A stretch of DNA of 64,000 bases from Ovis canadensis (lineage: Eukaryota; Chordata; Mammalia; Artiodactyla; Bovidae). Numbering within the stretch: the first letter of the stretch is position 1; every line of letters begins with the position of its first letter. Positions 46,471-58,029 of this stretch are shown in pieces. The position numbers were made by a program, and so were the translations under genes. The stretch lies in contig NC_091246.1 in the NCBI RefSeq assembly GCF_042477335.2, forward strand, positions 252,158,501-252,222,500. The letters are read 5' to 3'. The notes under the pieces are model-generated. The model ran no database searches. It saw only the letters and a list, made by a program, of their open reading frames with translations, and had not been told where the DNA came from.

Positions 46471-47195
46471 TGCCACAACACTTTCTCTCCTACCATCTCT
46501 GTTGAGCAGTATGTGGACGAGCGCCCCAGGACAGGACATGGGGTATGTGAACTCTTAGGAGAGTCGTGAGGAAGGAGGTTTGGGTGGCCAGGGCAAGCCT
46601 CAGGAAGGATGTGGGAAATGGCTGGATCTTAAAGCAAAGGTTTGATTTCAATAGCCAGAAAGAGTGGGCTGAAAGACAGCCTCGCAAGGAACAGTGTGAG
46701 AGAAGCAGAGGAGCCGCACAATGCACCGCGTATTCAGGGGCAGAGAGTAGACCTGCCGAGGCCAGGAATCGGCCAGGAACAGGGAAGAGGGCTGTGCCTA
46801 GTGGCAGAGGGTCCTGCGTGCCAGGCTCTGGGGCCCACCCGTGCGGTGAGAGTGCAGGCACAGACGTGCTCAGAGTCACCCCCGGCCCTGAGACTCTGAA
46901 CTAGCAGCACAGACTCTTGTTGGCAGCCCATGACAGGGCAGCCTGTGCCTGTGTGCATGAAACGATGTGTCCACTGGAAGTGAGCGTGGTGGGGAGAAGG
47001 GGGTACGAAGGGCTGCTGTGAAGAGTTCTGGGCTTTGCTCCGCTACTGCAGACCCTAAATAAACTTCTTTGGCCTTCAACAGCATCCATCCCTGGGTGAG
47101 GGGACGCAGGGCAGTTTCAAGTGGTACTAACAGATATTCACTCACTCACTCACTCACGCACTCATTCATGCAAAATACCATACACTAAGCATTAC
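46471..47195. other. Non-genic stretch
   Basis: Overlapping GC-rich frames on both strands (for example 46566-46904 and 46490-46879) show no domain. A (CACT) run lies at about 47139-47162. Confidence 0.4.
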
Positions 47196-47198
47196 CAG

Positions 47199-47400
47199 GC
47201 CCCCCTGGTGGCACAGGTGGTAAGGAGTCTGCCTGCAATGCAGGAGACCCGGTTCAATCCCAGGGTCAGGAGGATCCCCTGGAGACGGAAATGGTGACCC
47301 ACTCCAGTGGTCTTGCCTGGGAAATCCCATGGATAAAGGAGCCTGGCGAGCTTCAGTCCACAGGGTCACAATGACTTGGACACGACTTAGTGATTAACAC
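47199..47400 (+). mobile_element. Bov-tA SINE
   Basis: A plus element, CCCCCCTGGTGGCACAGGTG to GACACGACTTAGTGATTAAC. Confidence 0.92.
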
Positions 47401-47404
47401 TAAC

Positions 47405-48420
47405 ACGAGCATTAGCTTGGGTCCTAGGGACACAAGAGTCAGTGAGACACAAGACTCCTGGCCCCGCGGAACTTACCCCGGGGCACTGAGGGCCGCCTCC
47501 TCAGCAGCCATTCCACCTCCTGCCTTCAGGGAAACCTGATTTTGTCCATGCAGCAATGTGCTCAATCAATGCCGGCAGGAATAGTCTCGGCTCAGGGCCC
47601 CGTCCTTTACAGGGCGCCCATTTGGCCTCTCCCAGCCATACCCCTCCTGACGGAGAGAGGAGTCTACAAGGCCAAGAAGATGTGCCCACCTAGCCCACAC
47701 TGTGGGTACCTGGTACCTCAAAATTCCCTGTCCAAACAGCCCCAAGCCCACTTCCAGCCTGCTGGAGTGAGTCCCTCCCCTGGCCCACCTTCTGAGAGTG
47801 CGGCCACTGCCCACATTCCTAGGCTCGATGAGTGGCGAAAGGGCAGCTGTTTGCAGGAGGGAGGCAGACAGGGCTTGGGTGTGCGGGAGTCCTCGTGTGG
47901 GACGGGAAGGAACCAGGGCCGGAAAGAGAAGGAAGGGGGCCAGTGAGCCAGAAGCCACATCCTGGCCTGAACCTCTGAGAAGCTGGAGGATTCTAAATTC
48001 ACACCTGATCTTCCATGTTGTTTGAAGGTGTGTCTGTTTGGAAGGTTAAGACAGGTGTTTTTTTTTTAATCATTCTATGTTCTTGCCCTGAGCTCCACAA
48101 ATGTTCGGACTGGCCTGTTCCTGGCTGCGGGGATCTGAGCCAGTCCCCCTTGCCAGATTCCTTGCTTTCCCAGACTCCTTTGCAGCCAGGAATGATCAAG
48201 TGATCCAGACATGTGATCCCAGCAAAGGGCTTCTGGAAAATCGTTTCTACCTTGATCATGGAAGAGAAACCTATGAGGAAAGGCTCACGAGCAGAGCTTC
48301 CTTTTTCTCTCTTCTGCTTTTGAACACAACTGCTTAAGAACCATCTCTGGGGTGCAGGATGACACAGTGAAGGCCAACAGCCAGCATGCGAGGACGATGA
48401 AAGGTGTAAAGACCCTGGGT
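47405..48420. other. Non-genic stretch
   Basis: Frames of 134 (+) and 130 (-) codons overlap at 47542-47958 and have no recognised family. No repeat was identified with confidence. Confidence 0.4.
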
Positions 48421-48423
48421 CTT

Positions 48424-48612
48424 GTCGTGCACGCTAAGTTGCTTGCGTCATGTCTGACTCTTTGCAACCCTATGGACTGCAGCCTCCCAGCCTCCTCTGT
48501 CCATGGGCTGCTCTAGGCAAGGATACTGGAGCGGATTGCCGTGCCCTCCTCCAGGGGATCTTCCTGACTGCGCTCAAGTCTCACGTCTCCTGCGTTGGCA
48601 CTAGCAGCACCT
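48424..48612 (-). mobile_element. Bov-tA SINE
   Basis: A minus element, GTGCACGCTAAGTTGCTTGC to GTTGGCACTAGCAGCACC, with its left part degraded. Confidence 0.88.
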
Positions 48613-48756
48613 AGGTCATGGAGCTTAGGGGCCCGCTCTGGAGCCAGCTGCCTCTGGATTTTATGCTGCACGAGACATCAGCGTCATCATGGTTTTGGCC
48701 ACACTTTGGGCAGTGTGTGATACAGCAGTGGCCAGCCATCCTAACAAAACCTTTGT

Positions 48757-48893
48757 GGTTTTTAATTTGTTGTTTGTATTTTTGCCCATGCTGCATAGCT
48801 TGCAGGATATTAGTTTCCCAAACAAGAGATCAAACTCAGCCCCTGGCAGTCAAAGTACAGAGTCCTAACCACTGGACCACCAGGGAATTCCCA
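48757..48893 (-). mobile_element. tRNA-Glu-type SINE
   Basis: A minus element ending CTAACCACTGGACCACCAGG. Confidence 0.9.
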
Positions 48894-49122
48894 GAAACAT
48901 GCTTTCTAAAGACTAGTGACAGAAATCAGTCTGGCTGGAAGATCATCAGTCTGGCTGGTGACATCTTGCCAGTCTGTGGGGAGGATTCCCCATGGGTGAA
49001 GTCAAACCAAAGGAAACTGAGAATTCTTTGGTATACCTGCATGCTACTTTTACTATTATCGTCTTTTAAAAAATAACCTCATGTTGCCTAATGGTTTAAA
49101 ATGAACTACAGCACTATTTAGG

Positions 49123-49335
49123 GTTTCCTTGGTGACTCAGTGGTAAAAAATCCACCTGCCAAGGCAGGAGAGCTGGGTGTGATCCCTGGGTCAGGAGGGA
49201 TCCCTGGAGAACGGAATGGCATCCCACGCCAGTATTCCTGCCTGGAAAATTCCATGGACAGAGAAGCCTGGTGGGCTACAGTCCATGAGGTCGCAAAAGA
49301 GTCAGACATGACCTAGCTACTGAATGACAACATAC
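49123..49335 (+). mobile_element. Bov-tA SINE
   Basis: A plus element, GTTTCCTTGGTGACTCAGTG to GACATGACCTAGCTACTGAA. Confidence 0.92.
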
Positions 49336-49496
49336 CACTACTATAAATAAAAAGCCAAGATGACTCGCTATTATAGAAAGCAATAAAAAGATTTTTTTAA
49401 GTGAAATCCATGCTGAAAATAAAAAACTCTAAGTGCCTTGTGGTGTCCCACATTGGAGTCTGGGACTGTAAGAGGACATTAGTAGAATAACCAATG

Positions 49497-49795
49497 GGAC
49501 TTCCCTGGTGGTCCGGGGGCTAAGAACCCGCCTTCCAATGCAGGGGACATGGATGCAATCTCTGGTCTGGGAAGATCCCACATGCTGGGGAGCAACTAAG
49601 CCTGTGTGCCCCAACTACTGAAGCCTGAACACCCTAGAGGCTGTGCTCCAGAACAAGAGAAGTCACCGCAGTCAGAAGCCCAGGCGCCAGAACAAGAGAG
49701 TAGCCCCCAGTCATTGCAACTAGAGAAAGCCCATGCACAGCAATGAAGGCCCAGTGCAACCACAAACAAATAAATAAGTAAATCCTAAAAAAAAA
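49497..49795 (+). mobile_element. tRNA-Glu-type (CHR-2-like) SINE, long form
   Basis: A plus element, GGACTTCCCTGGTGGTCCGG to the A-rich end at about 49795, with the internal GCACCGCAGTC-like middle. A minus Bov-tA follows directly. Confidence 0.92.
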
Positions 49796-49802
49796 TAAAC
49801 GT

Positions 49803-49990
49803 GGAAGTCACTCAGTCATATCCAACTCTTTGTGACCCCATGGACTATACAGTCCATGGAATTCTCTAGGCCAGAATACTGGAGTGGGTAGCCTTTCCCT
49901 TCTCCAGAGTATCTCTCCAACCACAGGATCAAACCCAGGTCTCCCGCATTGCAGGCAGATTCTTTACCAGCTGAGGCACAGGGGAAGCCC
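49803..49990 (-). mobile_element. Bov-tA SINE
   Basis: A minus element, AAGTCACTCAGTCATATCCA to GCACAGGGGAAGCCC. A G-run (50000-50016) follows. Confidence 0.92.
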
Positions 49991-50060
49991 CTGGTCGCGG
50001 TGGGGGGGGCGGGGGGAACCAATAAAGTCTATACTTTAGTTAATGGTAATATACCAATAC

Positions 50061-50554
50061 TGTTATCAAGTCCAAACTTGTACTGCTCACCACACAACAG
50101 GTCAATAAACCAGAAATAAGCTGTTGGGGCAAGGAATAGTGACTTTATTCAGAAAGCCAGCAGATCAAGAAGATGGTGAACCAGTGTCCTGAAGAATCAT
50201 CCTCCCTGAGTTAGAATTCAGGCTTCTTTTACACTTAAAGGGGAGACGGTGTGGTCGGCTGATGCCAGCTTCTTGGTGTCAAAATCCTTTACTTTTGAAG
50301 CTGTCCACATAGGTCAGGTCAGGATGTTCTTGTAAACCTCCAGCAAGGCAAATGCTATTCTCTGCTCTGCAACTTTTTATCTCTCTGTGAATGGAAAAGT
50401 GTATCTTTGAAGATCAGAGCCTTGAGAATGGGCTAGCCTGTGCATTTCAGGCCATAGGCAACATTCTTAACTGGAAGCAAGAGGGAAAGAATACAAAGGT
50501 TAAAGTAAAAGAAACAGATCCAATACAGAGTCAGGCTTGTTCTCCCCTATTACA
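50061..50554 (-). mobile_element. Endogenous retrovirus solo LTR (copy 3)
   Basis: The minus-strand LTR begins TGTAATAGGGGAGAAC and ends CTTGATAACA, with GAATAAAGTCACTATTCC inside, in the same layout as copies 1 and 2. A 4-base flank ATAC is present on both sides (50057-50060 and 50555-50558), which fits a class I ERV. The length is 494 bases, uninterrupted. No viral genes are attached. Confidence 0.85.
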
Positions 50555-50814
50555 ATACTGGTCTCTGTCTTTAAAAAAATGTAGCATGGTTATATAAGAT
50601 GTTAACACTGGAGAAACAAGGTGAAGGGTTATATGGTTCTTAGGTAAGAATTCTATACTGTCTTTGGAACATTTTGTCAATCTAAACTTCTTTCCTTCCA
50701 AAATAAAAAGGTTATTAAATAAATAATGCAGTGCTTAAATCCTAACTCAGTATTCTGGAGAGCCAATGGCTCTGAGCTGAGGCCTATTCTCCCTTCCTTA
50801 AACAAAGATTAGCA

Positions 50815-51565
50815 GATGTTATAGGAGTACAGTGGTATACTATTCTGTCTTAAAAAAGGAGAAAATAATCCCACTTGTAACATGTATGCACACGGAAGAC
50901 ACAGTGCTCAATGAAATAAGCTAGACGCAGAAAGACAAGTATCGTATGATCTCACATGGGTGTACAATCTAAAACAGTCAAACTCACAGAAACAGAGAGT
51001 TAGAATGGTAGTTTCCAGGCATTGGGGGGGGGGAGGGAAATATGAGGACACGTCGGTCAAAGGGTACAAAGTCTTGAATACACAAAATAGACGACTGCAA
51101 GTTCTGAAGATTGAACACACGGCACAGTGACCACAGGCAACAATGTGAAAGTGAGTCGCTGGGTTGAGTCCCATTCTCTGCAGCCCCACAGACCGTAGCC
51201 CACCAGGCTCCTCCGTCCAGGGATTCTCCAGGGGGTTGCCGTTTCCTTCTCCAGGGGGCCTTCCCGAACCAGGGACTGAACCCAGGTCTTCCACATTTCA
51301 GGCAGATTTTTTACTGGCTGAGACACCAGGGAAGCCCATACAGGGAACAATATTGTATTGTATACTTAAAATTTGCCAAGAGGATAGATATGAAACCAAA
51401 TCTTCTCAACACACACAGAAACTATGTAGGCATGATGGATTAAATGATTTAGCTTGACTGGAGTGATCTTTTCACAAGGTATACATATGTCAAAACATCA
51501 AATCGTATACCTTAAATATATATAATTGTCTATGTCAAAGATACCCAATAAAGTTTTTTTAAAAA
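50815..51565 (+). mobile_element. Ancient L1 3' end, split by a Bov-tA
   Basis: TCTCACATGGGTGTACAATC, the GTTTCCAGGCATTGGGGGGG box and the ACCCAATAAAGTTTTTTTAA end are the standard 3' UTR of mammalian L1M elements on the plus strand. Confidence 0.78.
51148..51337 (-). mobile_element. Bov-tA SINE inside old L1
   Basis: A minus element, TGAAAGTGAGTCGCTGGGTT to CCAGGGAAGCCC, flanked by a short GAACAAT-like repeat. Confidence 0.9.
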
Positions 51566-52964
51566 AAAAGAAAAAGAAATATACATACCTTTTGTCTGTG
51601 AACCTGTAAGTCACAAAGAAAAATGGTTTAAATAATGGCCTTGATTATTAGTTTATGAGAAACAAATAAAAATTGTACCTTAACAACAACAAAAAGATTC
51701 AATAGTATCAAACTGTTCTCAGTAGAATAAGGATTGAAGGGAATAACTTTGTCATGTGGGACTCAAGGTGATTTAACACAAGTTCATGTACCTGCAAAAG
51801 ACACCTCATGTATCACCAGTGGTAAGAGTCTCATGCACTAGAAAATATTAGATCAGGGGCAAGTACAAACATTCTTGGATGAGAAGCAAGTAGGGGTCAT
51901 CACTCATACCTCTGTGTAAGAGATAAAGCAGAGAACCACAAAAGTATTACCTAACATACAAGAACAGTGGGGGAAAATATTAACCCAAGTGACTTTGACC
52001 CTAAATGACTGCCATTCAGCTTAGCCAATTCTAGTTGATGGTCCCATTAACAGAAAGATGTTTAGTTCTTCGGGTCAAAGACGCCTTAGAAACGCAAACA
52101 AGAGATAAGTCGGCAACATAGGAGTATCCATGGTAACGAGAAACCACCCACAGCACCCTCCACCCTGACTCCCCTCTGCAGGTGTGTCCAGTCCTTCCCC
52201 ATGATACCCGTTTATTTCTGAGCGTCGTTAGGAAAGAAGTGACCGTAAACGATCTTCTGTGTCATTCAGTCTCAAGTCCAACACAACAGCATCATACAGA
52301 TATTCTACAGGAAGGGATACGGGGCTGCTTTCAGTGACATCACCCCCAGAATTCAGTACCATCCAACAAACACTCGTGCCAGGCCAGCCCCCACCCACAT
52401 CCTGGAAGGATAGACATCAGTGGAACATGGTGAAGGAGTCTCATTCTGCTGCGGAGCCATCCTCTAAATATCTTTGAACCTGTATTGATGTTTGACCCTA
52501 TGGGATGGCAAGACAGCAGAACCGATCAGATCTGGGATCAAATCCTGGCTCTGCAATCGTGTAGCTTGATGCCCCTGCCCAGGTTAGTTAATACCCGCCA
52601 CCCCCCTCCTCAAGCTTCAGTTCCTTCCCATGTGAAGTGGGGCTAAAAACAGTATAAACTGCATAGGATTAAATGATAGAAAGCACACATGGGACATGAA
52701 GAGCTAGCCACAAGGATAACGGTCTCTGAACAACGTCCACGGCAGTTTCTATAATTTCTGGGAGAATCAAATCCAATCACCTGGTTGCTGCAAACCTAAC
52801 TGATCACCCAGGGAACTTTTTAAAATATAAATCCCTAGGCTTCCATACACCTGAGAAATTCTAAATTGGGCCAGTCTGGGGCAGCGCCCAGGAACCTACG
52901 CTCCATGATGTACATTTACAGTGTTTTACAGGGCCTCGTCTGTAGTAGGCCCTCAATAAATACA
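51566..52964. other. Non-genic stretch
   Basis: A plus MIR is likely at 52500-52725 (AATCCTGGCTCTGCAATCGT). Otherwise no gene or repeat was recognised. Confidence 0.4.
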
Positions 52965-53150
52965 GGCCTCCTCCCTGGCCTGGACCATTGCAACAGTCTC
53001 CTAACCACTCACCTGTGTCCACTCTCATCCATGTGTCCACCTCCGGAAGCCAGTGGAATCCTTTGGAAACGTGAAATCATGTCACATCACTGCCCCCAAA
53101 CCCTCTGCAACTCCCCATTTCTTACCGAACAAAATTCATGAACAATGCCC
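52965..53150 (+). repeat. L2 LINE remnant
   Basis: CCTGGACCATTGCAACAGTC, the TGAAATCATGTCACATCACT box and AACCCTCTGCAACTCCCC follow the L2 3' region in order. Confidence 0.78.
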
Positions 53151-53496
53151 TACATCAGCAGCTCCTGGGCACACATTAGAAATACCTAGTGAGCTTATGA
53201 ACAATACGTAGGCCTGGCCTAACCCCAGACCAGCAGAATCAGAATCTCTAGGGGTAGGGCTCAAGTGGGGTCATTATACCACATAGAGGACACCCAGTTA
53301 CAATGGAACTTCAGATACCCAGTGAATAACTTTTTGGTATAAGTATGTCCTGGGAAGTATGGGGACACATTTATACTTAAAAAGTATCTATTTCTCGTCT
53401 ATCTGAAATTCCAGTGTAACCGAGTATGCTGTATTTTCATTTGCTAAACCTGGAACCCCTAGGCCACACAATATCCTTTCTAAAAAGCTCACAGTG

Positions 53497-53844
53497 GGGC
53501 TTCCCTGGTGGCTCAGTGGTAAAGAATCCGCCTGCCAATGCAGGAGACCCGGGTTCGATCCCTGGTCAGGGGGATCCCACATGCGGCGGGATCGCTCGGC
53601 TTGTGAGCTCACAACTATTGAGCCTGTGCTCTGGAGCCCAGGATCACGACTGCTGAGCCCAGATGCTGCAGCTACTAAAGTCCCGGTGCCCTGGAGCCCG
53701 TGAGCCGCAAGAGGAGAGGCCGCTGCAGCGGGAAGCCAGCCCACCGCGACTAGAGAGTGGCCCCCACTCAGCACAGGGAGGAGCGCGTGCAGCAACAGAG
53801 ACCCTGCCCAGCCAAGGGCAAAGAAATGAATTAAATTATAAAGA
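53497..53844 (+). mobile_element. tRNA-Glu-type (CHR-2-like) SINE, long form
   Basis: A 348-base plus element. An exact 13-bp TSD (AAAGCTCACAGTG) lies at 53484-53496 and 53845-53857. Confidence 0.95.
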
Positions 53845-53949
53845 AAGCTCACAGTGAAACGGCCCCCATCACCTCTCATCTATTCCTCTCCCTCGAATCC
53901 CTCCACTCCATCCTTCTCCTTTAAAGAGTCAGCCACCTTCCCCGTCTCT

Positions 53950-54240
53950 ACAGCTTGCAGTTGCTGTCTGCCTGGGATGCCCTGTCTGGGTCAGACACCA
54001 GCAAGCCTCCCTGACCTCTGCAAGAGCACCCTCTCCCAGGGTTCCCCTCGCCCTGCTTTACTGTGTCTTTGTAGCAACCACACGACATGGTGTATTATTT
54101 GTTTGGCTGTCCATCTCCCTTTCCCCACAAACTAGACTGTCAGCTCCATGACTTGTTGGAGACACTTTGGTTCTTTCCTCGCTGTCTCTGCAATGCCTAA
54201 AACCCTGCCAGCTACTCAGTAAATTCGGGCTGAATTAGTT
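53950..54240 (+). repeat. L2 LINE remnant
   Basis: GCAAGCCTCCCTGACCTCTG, the AGACTGTCAGCTCCATGA box and the terminal CTACTCAGTAAATTCGGGC are the L2 3' end on plus. Confidence 0.75.
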
Positions 54241-54307
54241 AATGGGGGATGAAAAGACTCTTCCTTCCAGCACAACTCCCTAAACATTCCTGTGGGAGGA
54301 GCTGATA

Positions 54308-54479
54308 GATATCTTGGCTGGACCGGGTCTTGCTTGTGGCACGCAGGATCTTTAGTTGCAGCATGCGAACTCTCGGTTGTAGCCATGTGGGATCTAGTTC
54401 CCTGACCAGGGATCGAACCTGGGCCCCCTGCACTGGGAGTGTGGAGTTTCAGCCCCTGGAACACCAGGCACGTCCCAGC
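54308..54479 (-). mobile_element. tRNA-Glu-type SINE
   Basis: The minus element has CCTGACCAGGGATCGAACCT and ends GAACACCAGGCACGTCCC. Confidence 0.9.
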
Positions 54480-54504
54480 CCCAGTAGAGGTAACTTTTAC
54501 TGAG

Positions 54505-54614
54505 AATGAGCGCAGCTAATGTTTACTGAGCTTGTCCTGTGTGCCAGGCAGCATTCAAAGCGCTTCCCCTACATTTGCTCATGATATATGTTTCATTCTC
54601 ATGACAAACCTTGT
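54505..54614 (-). repeat. MIR SINE remnant
   Basis: GTTTACTGAGCTTGTCCTGT and GTGCCAGGCAGCATTC fit a minus MIR. A Bov-tA breaks it. Confidence 0.75.
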
Positions 54615-54625
54615 AGGAACCATAA

Positions 54626-54752
54626 ATATTACATTAGTCGCTCAGTCATGTCCGACTTTTTACGACCCCATGGACTGTAGCCCGCCAGGCTCCTCTGTCC
54701 ATGGGATTCTCTAGGCAAAAATACTGGAGTGGGTTGCCATTTCCTCCTCCAG
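54626..54752 (-). mobile_element. Bov-tA SINE, partial
   Basis: A minus BovA half. An exact 11-bp TSD (AGGAACCATAA) lies at 54615-54625 and 54753-54763. Confidence 0.92.
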
Positions 54753-54763
54753 AGGAACCATAA

Positions 54764-55756
54764 TGATTCTTATTTTAAGAGGAGGAAAGTGGATTTTTCA
54801 ACAGCAAACCTCAAAAACCTCCAGTGCCTACACCAGAGGGACAAATGTACTTTCTCTACGTTCCCTTCCTGTACCCTGGATTCTGGGTCAGGTCCCGTGT
54901 GCTGTTCATTGTTGGGGTGAGGAGGAAGCTGGGGTCAGGGGTGAGCACTGCGCAAAGCTGCAACTGCTCCAATGTCTGGAGTCAAGAGCGTTTGACACAG
55001 CGTCGCTCTTGAACTACAGACAGGGCAAGGCTGTTGGGCAGAGTGGTGCCTGGAACCACAAAGCCAGTCTGTTAAAAGAGACATTGAGCCCAGGAGGGCT
55101 GGCTGGAGGTTTTCTGTCCATGTTCACGTCCATGTAGTTATTAATTCTGCAACTGACAAGGCTCGTGTGCTCAGAGATATACATCCCATGCGCCCGAGGG
55201 GTGCACGCCCATTTGACCCTCACAATGGCCTCATAGGAAAGGAGAGCTACTATTCTTTGTCCTGAGTGGCCAGTGAGATGAGGAGACAGAAGCCTAGAAC
55301 ATTCCACAAGATGCATGAGTCACAGGCTTCTTGGAAGCTGGTCTCTGACCCTGATCAGTGCCTTTCCCATTCACAGCACTGGGCTGTCTTCACCTGGAGT
55401 AACAGCAACAACCTTGCGGCCACAGTGACTCACTCTGGCTCATCACTGGTACTTCAGGGGCAGGAGACAGATGGGCCCTCGGCGGAAGAGTTTCTCCCCT
55501 GTGGACAGAAGCTCCGTAACAGTGGGATGATGAAGGAGGCTGGGTCCTGCCCAGGTAAAGAGATAAAAGACCATATATTCCTCATTCTCAAAGTCAAGCA
55601 CTCCCTGACCGCACATGCATAGAAAGGCTCTGTGGAGGTCAAAGAGGGAGAGGGGATCACCTCATAGTAAGTGATATCAAGCACCCATAAGCCTCTTCAC
55701 CAGAATCCACCTTGGCGGAAAGACAAGCAAGGACACGCGGGAGGATCCTGAAAGTG
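54764..55756. other. Non-genic stretch
   Basis: Frames of 124 (+, 54763) and 118 (+, 55266) codons have no recognised family. No repeat was recognised apart from a possible MIR near 55205-55320. Confidence 0.4.
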
Positions 55757-55957
55757 AAAGTCATACTTGCTCAGTCAGGCCTAACGCCGGGGACAGTAGC
55801 CCGCCAGGCTCCTCTGTCCATGGGATTTCCCAGAGGAGAATTCTGGAAGTGGTAGCCATTTCCTTCTCCGGGGGTCTTCCCGACCCAAGGATGGAACCCA
55901 CATCTCTCACATTGCAGGCAGATCCTTTACCATCTGAGCCACCAGAGAAGCCTCAGA
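55757..55957 (-). mobile_element. Bov-tA SINE
   Basis: A minus element, AAGTCATACTTGCTCAGTCA to GAGCCACCAGAGAAGCC. The middle is shortened. Confidence 0.9.
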
Positions 55958-56394
55958 GAGGATCCTGAAATACACCAAATACAGACTCAGAATCAGGCAA
56001 ATCAAAATGATTGGCCAAAGAAAACCCAGAAAAAATGCCCCATAAAAGTAATTCAAACTACCACGAGGAGGCAACTTAGCAACTCTTTCTGAGTACTGTA
56101 CTCTTGTTTTCCTCCTAATGAACACCTCACTTGTTTAACTACTTTCTATCTTTGTGGGAATTCTTTTCTGCACAGCCAAAGGGCCAGGGCCTGGTCACGG
56201 GCTGACCTAGTGGCTGGGATCTGGTGCTCTCACTACAGGAACCTGGCCTCAGTCTCTGCTCTGGGAACCCAAGCTCCGCTCCAAGCCACTGCAGGCCGAG
56301 GCCACCCGAGATCACTGTGGCTTCCGCACTACCTTGACCTGAGCCTCAGTTTGCTTTCCTGTAGAATAGATGTGATGAGAATTCACAGGATTGC

Positions 56395-57362
56395 TAGAGG
56401 AATGAGGTCGATTCACACGCTTCTGGGCTCCAAAATCACTGCAGATGGCGACTGCAGCCATGAAATTAAAAGACACTTACTTCTCGGCCCTGTATGCAAG
56501 ACAGGAAAAAAGACACAGCTGTGTATAACGGACTTTTGGACTCAGAGGGAGAGGGAGAGGGTGGGATGATTTGGGAGAATGGCATTCTAACATGTATACT
56601 ATCATGTAAGAATTGAATCGCCAGTCTATGTCTGACGCAGGATACAGCATGCTTGGGGCTGGTGCATGGGGATGACCCAGAGAGATGTTATGGGGAGGGA
56701 GGTGGGAGGGGGGTTCATGTTTGGGAATGCATGTAAGAATTAAAGATTTTAAAATTAAAAAAAATAATAATAAATAAATAAAATAAAACCAAATGTTTAA
56801 AAAAAAAAAAAGAAAGAAAAGACGCTTCCTTCTCGGAAGGAAAGTTATGGCCAACCTAGGCAGCATATTCAAAAGCAGAGACATTACTTTGCCAACAAAG
56901 GTCCGTCTAGTTAAGGCAATGGTTTTTCCAGTGGTCATGTATGGATGTGAGTGTTGGACTATAAAGAAAGCCGAGCACCGAAGAATTGATGCTTTTGAAC
57001 TGTGGTGTTGGAGAAGACTCTTGAGAGTCCCTTGGACTGCAAGGAGATCTAACCAGTCCATCCTAAAAGAGATCAGTCCTGGGTGTTCATTGGAAAGACT
57101 GATGTTGAGGCTGAAACTCCAATACTTTGGCCACCTGATACAAAGAGGTGATTCATTTGAAAAGACCCTGATGCTGGGAAATATTGAGGGCAGGAGAAGA
57201 GGATGACAGAGGATGAGATGGTTGGATGGCATTATCAACTCGATGGACATGGGTTTGGGTAGACTCCGGGAGTTGGTGATGGACAGGGAGGCCTGGCGTG
57301 CTGTGGATCATGGGGTCGCAAAGAGCCGGACACGACTGAGCGACTGAACTGCACTGAACTGA
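56395..57362 (+). mobile_element. BovB LINE 3' end, split by an L1 fragment
   Basis: BovB sequence runs from about 56400 to 56487 (GSKITADGDCSHEIKRHLLLG) and resumes at 56817, where the duplicated stretch repeats. It ends with ACTGAACTGCACTGAACTGA near 57362. The interruption is an L1 3' end. Confidence 0.92.
56488..56816 (+). mobile_element. Ruminant L1 3' end inserted in BovB
   Basis: L1 3' UTR sequence (GGGAGGTGGGAGGGGGGTTC region) ends in an A-rich tail at about 56755-56816. A 20-base TSD with two mismatches lies at 56468-56487 and 56817-56836, which fits target-primed insertion into the BovB. Confidence 0.9.
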
Positions 57363-57733
57363 GCACATACGTTATATCATTCTGAACCAACTACTGGGTT
57401 CAGAATCATTCCCAGTCCCTGCGGCTGGGCACCCAGCAGAGGACTGACTCTCCTGGCTTTTAAATTCTAGTGGGGACGGCAAGCCATGAACAGAAACAGG
57501 GAGACAAACCAAAACAATTTCACAGAGTGAGAAGCGCTGCAACTGACACAGAACAGAGCGGGAAGCCTGGGGTGGGGTTCCCCAGGCACTTAAACAGTAC
57601 CTGGCACACAGCAGGTGTTCAGAGTTATTTGTTCTCTGACTGGACGTGCTGGGTGGACGGGGAAGATGCCACCCTAGGGTGGTGGGGGGGGGGGCGGGGG
57701 AGGCGGGGAACAACCGGCATGGGAGCCAGGGTC
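57363..57733. other. Non-genic stretch with G-tract
   Basis: A G-rich run lies at about 57680-57708. No gene was recognised. Confidence 0.4.
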
Positions 57734-57746
57734 ACAGCACCAGGCA

Positions 57747-57926
57747 GTTCAGTTCAGTCGCTCAGTCTTGTCCGACTCTTTGTGACCCCTTGGACTGCAG
57801 CAAGCCAGGCCTCCCTGTCCATCGCCAACTCCCGGAGCTTGCTCAAACTCATGTCCATCGAGTCGGTGATGCCATCCAACCATCTCATCCTCTGCCGTCC
57901 CCTTCTCCTCCCGCTTGCAGTCTTTG
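57747..57926 (-). mobile_element. BovB LINE 3' fragment next to the CpG island
   Basis: A 180-base BovB tail. A 13-bp TSD with one mismatch (CAGCACCAGGCAG / CAGCGCCAGGCAG) is at 57734-57746 and 57927-57939. It ends about 100 bases before the CpG island. Confidence 0.92.
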
Positions 57927-58029
57927 CAGCGCCAGGCAGGGGAAACCTCAAAGGCAAAGAAACGGAAGGGAAACTTGACAGCATGGATAGATCTCAACGC
58001 TCTGTGAACTTCACAGGGCTGTCTACCTA

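Noticed and set aside
53497-53844. Functional tRNA-Glu gene
   Set aside because: The A- and B-box-like motifs belong to SINEs derived from tRNA; the cloverleaf is not intact.
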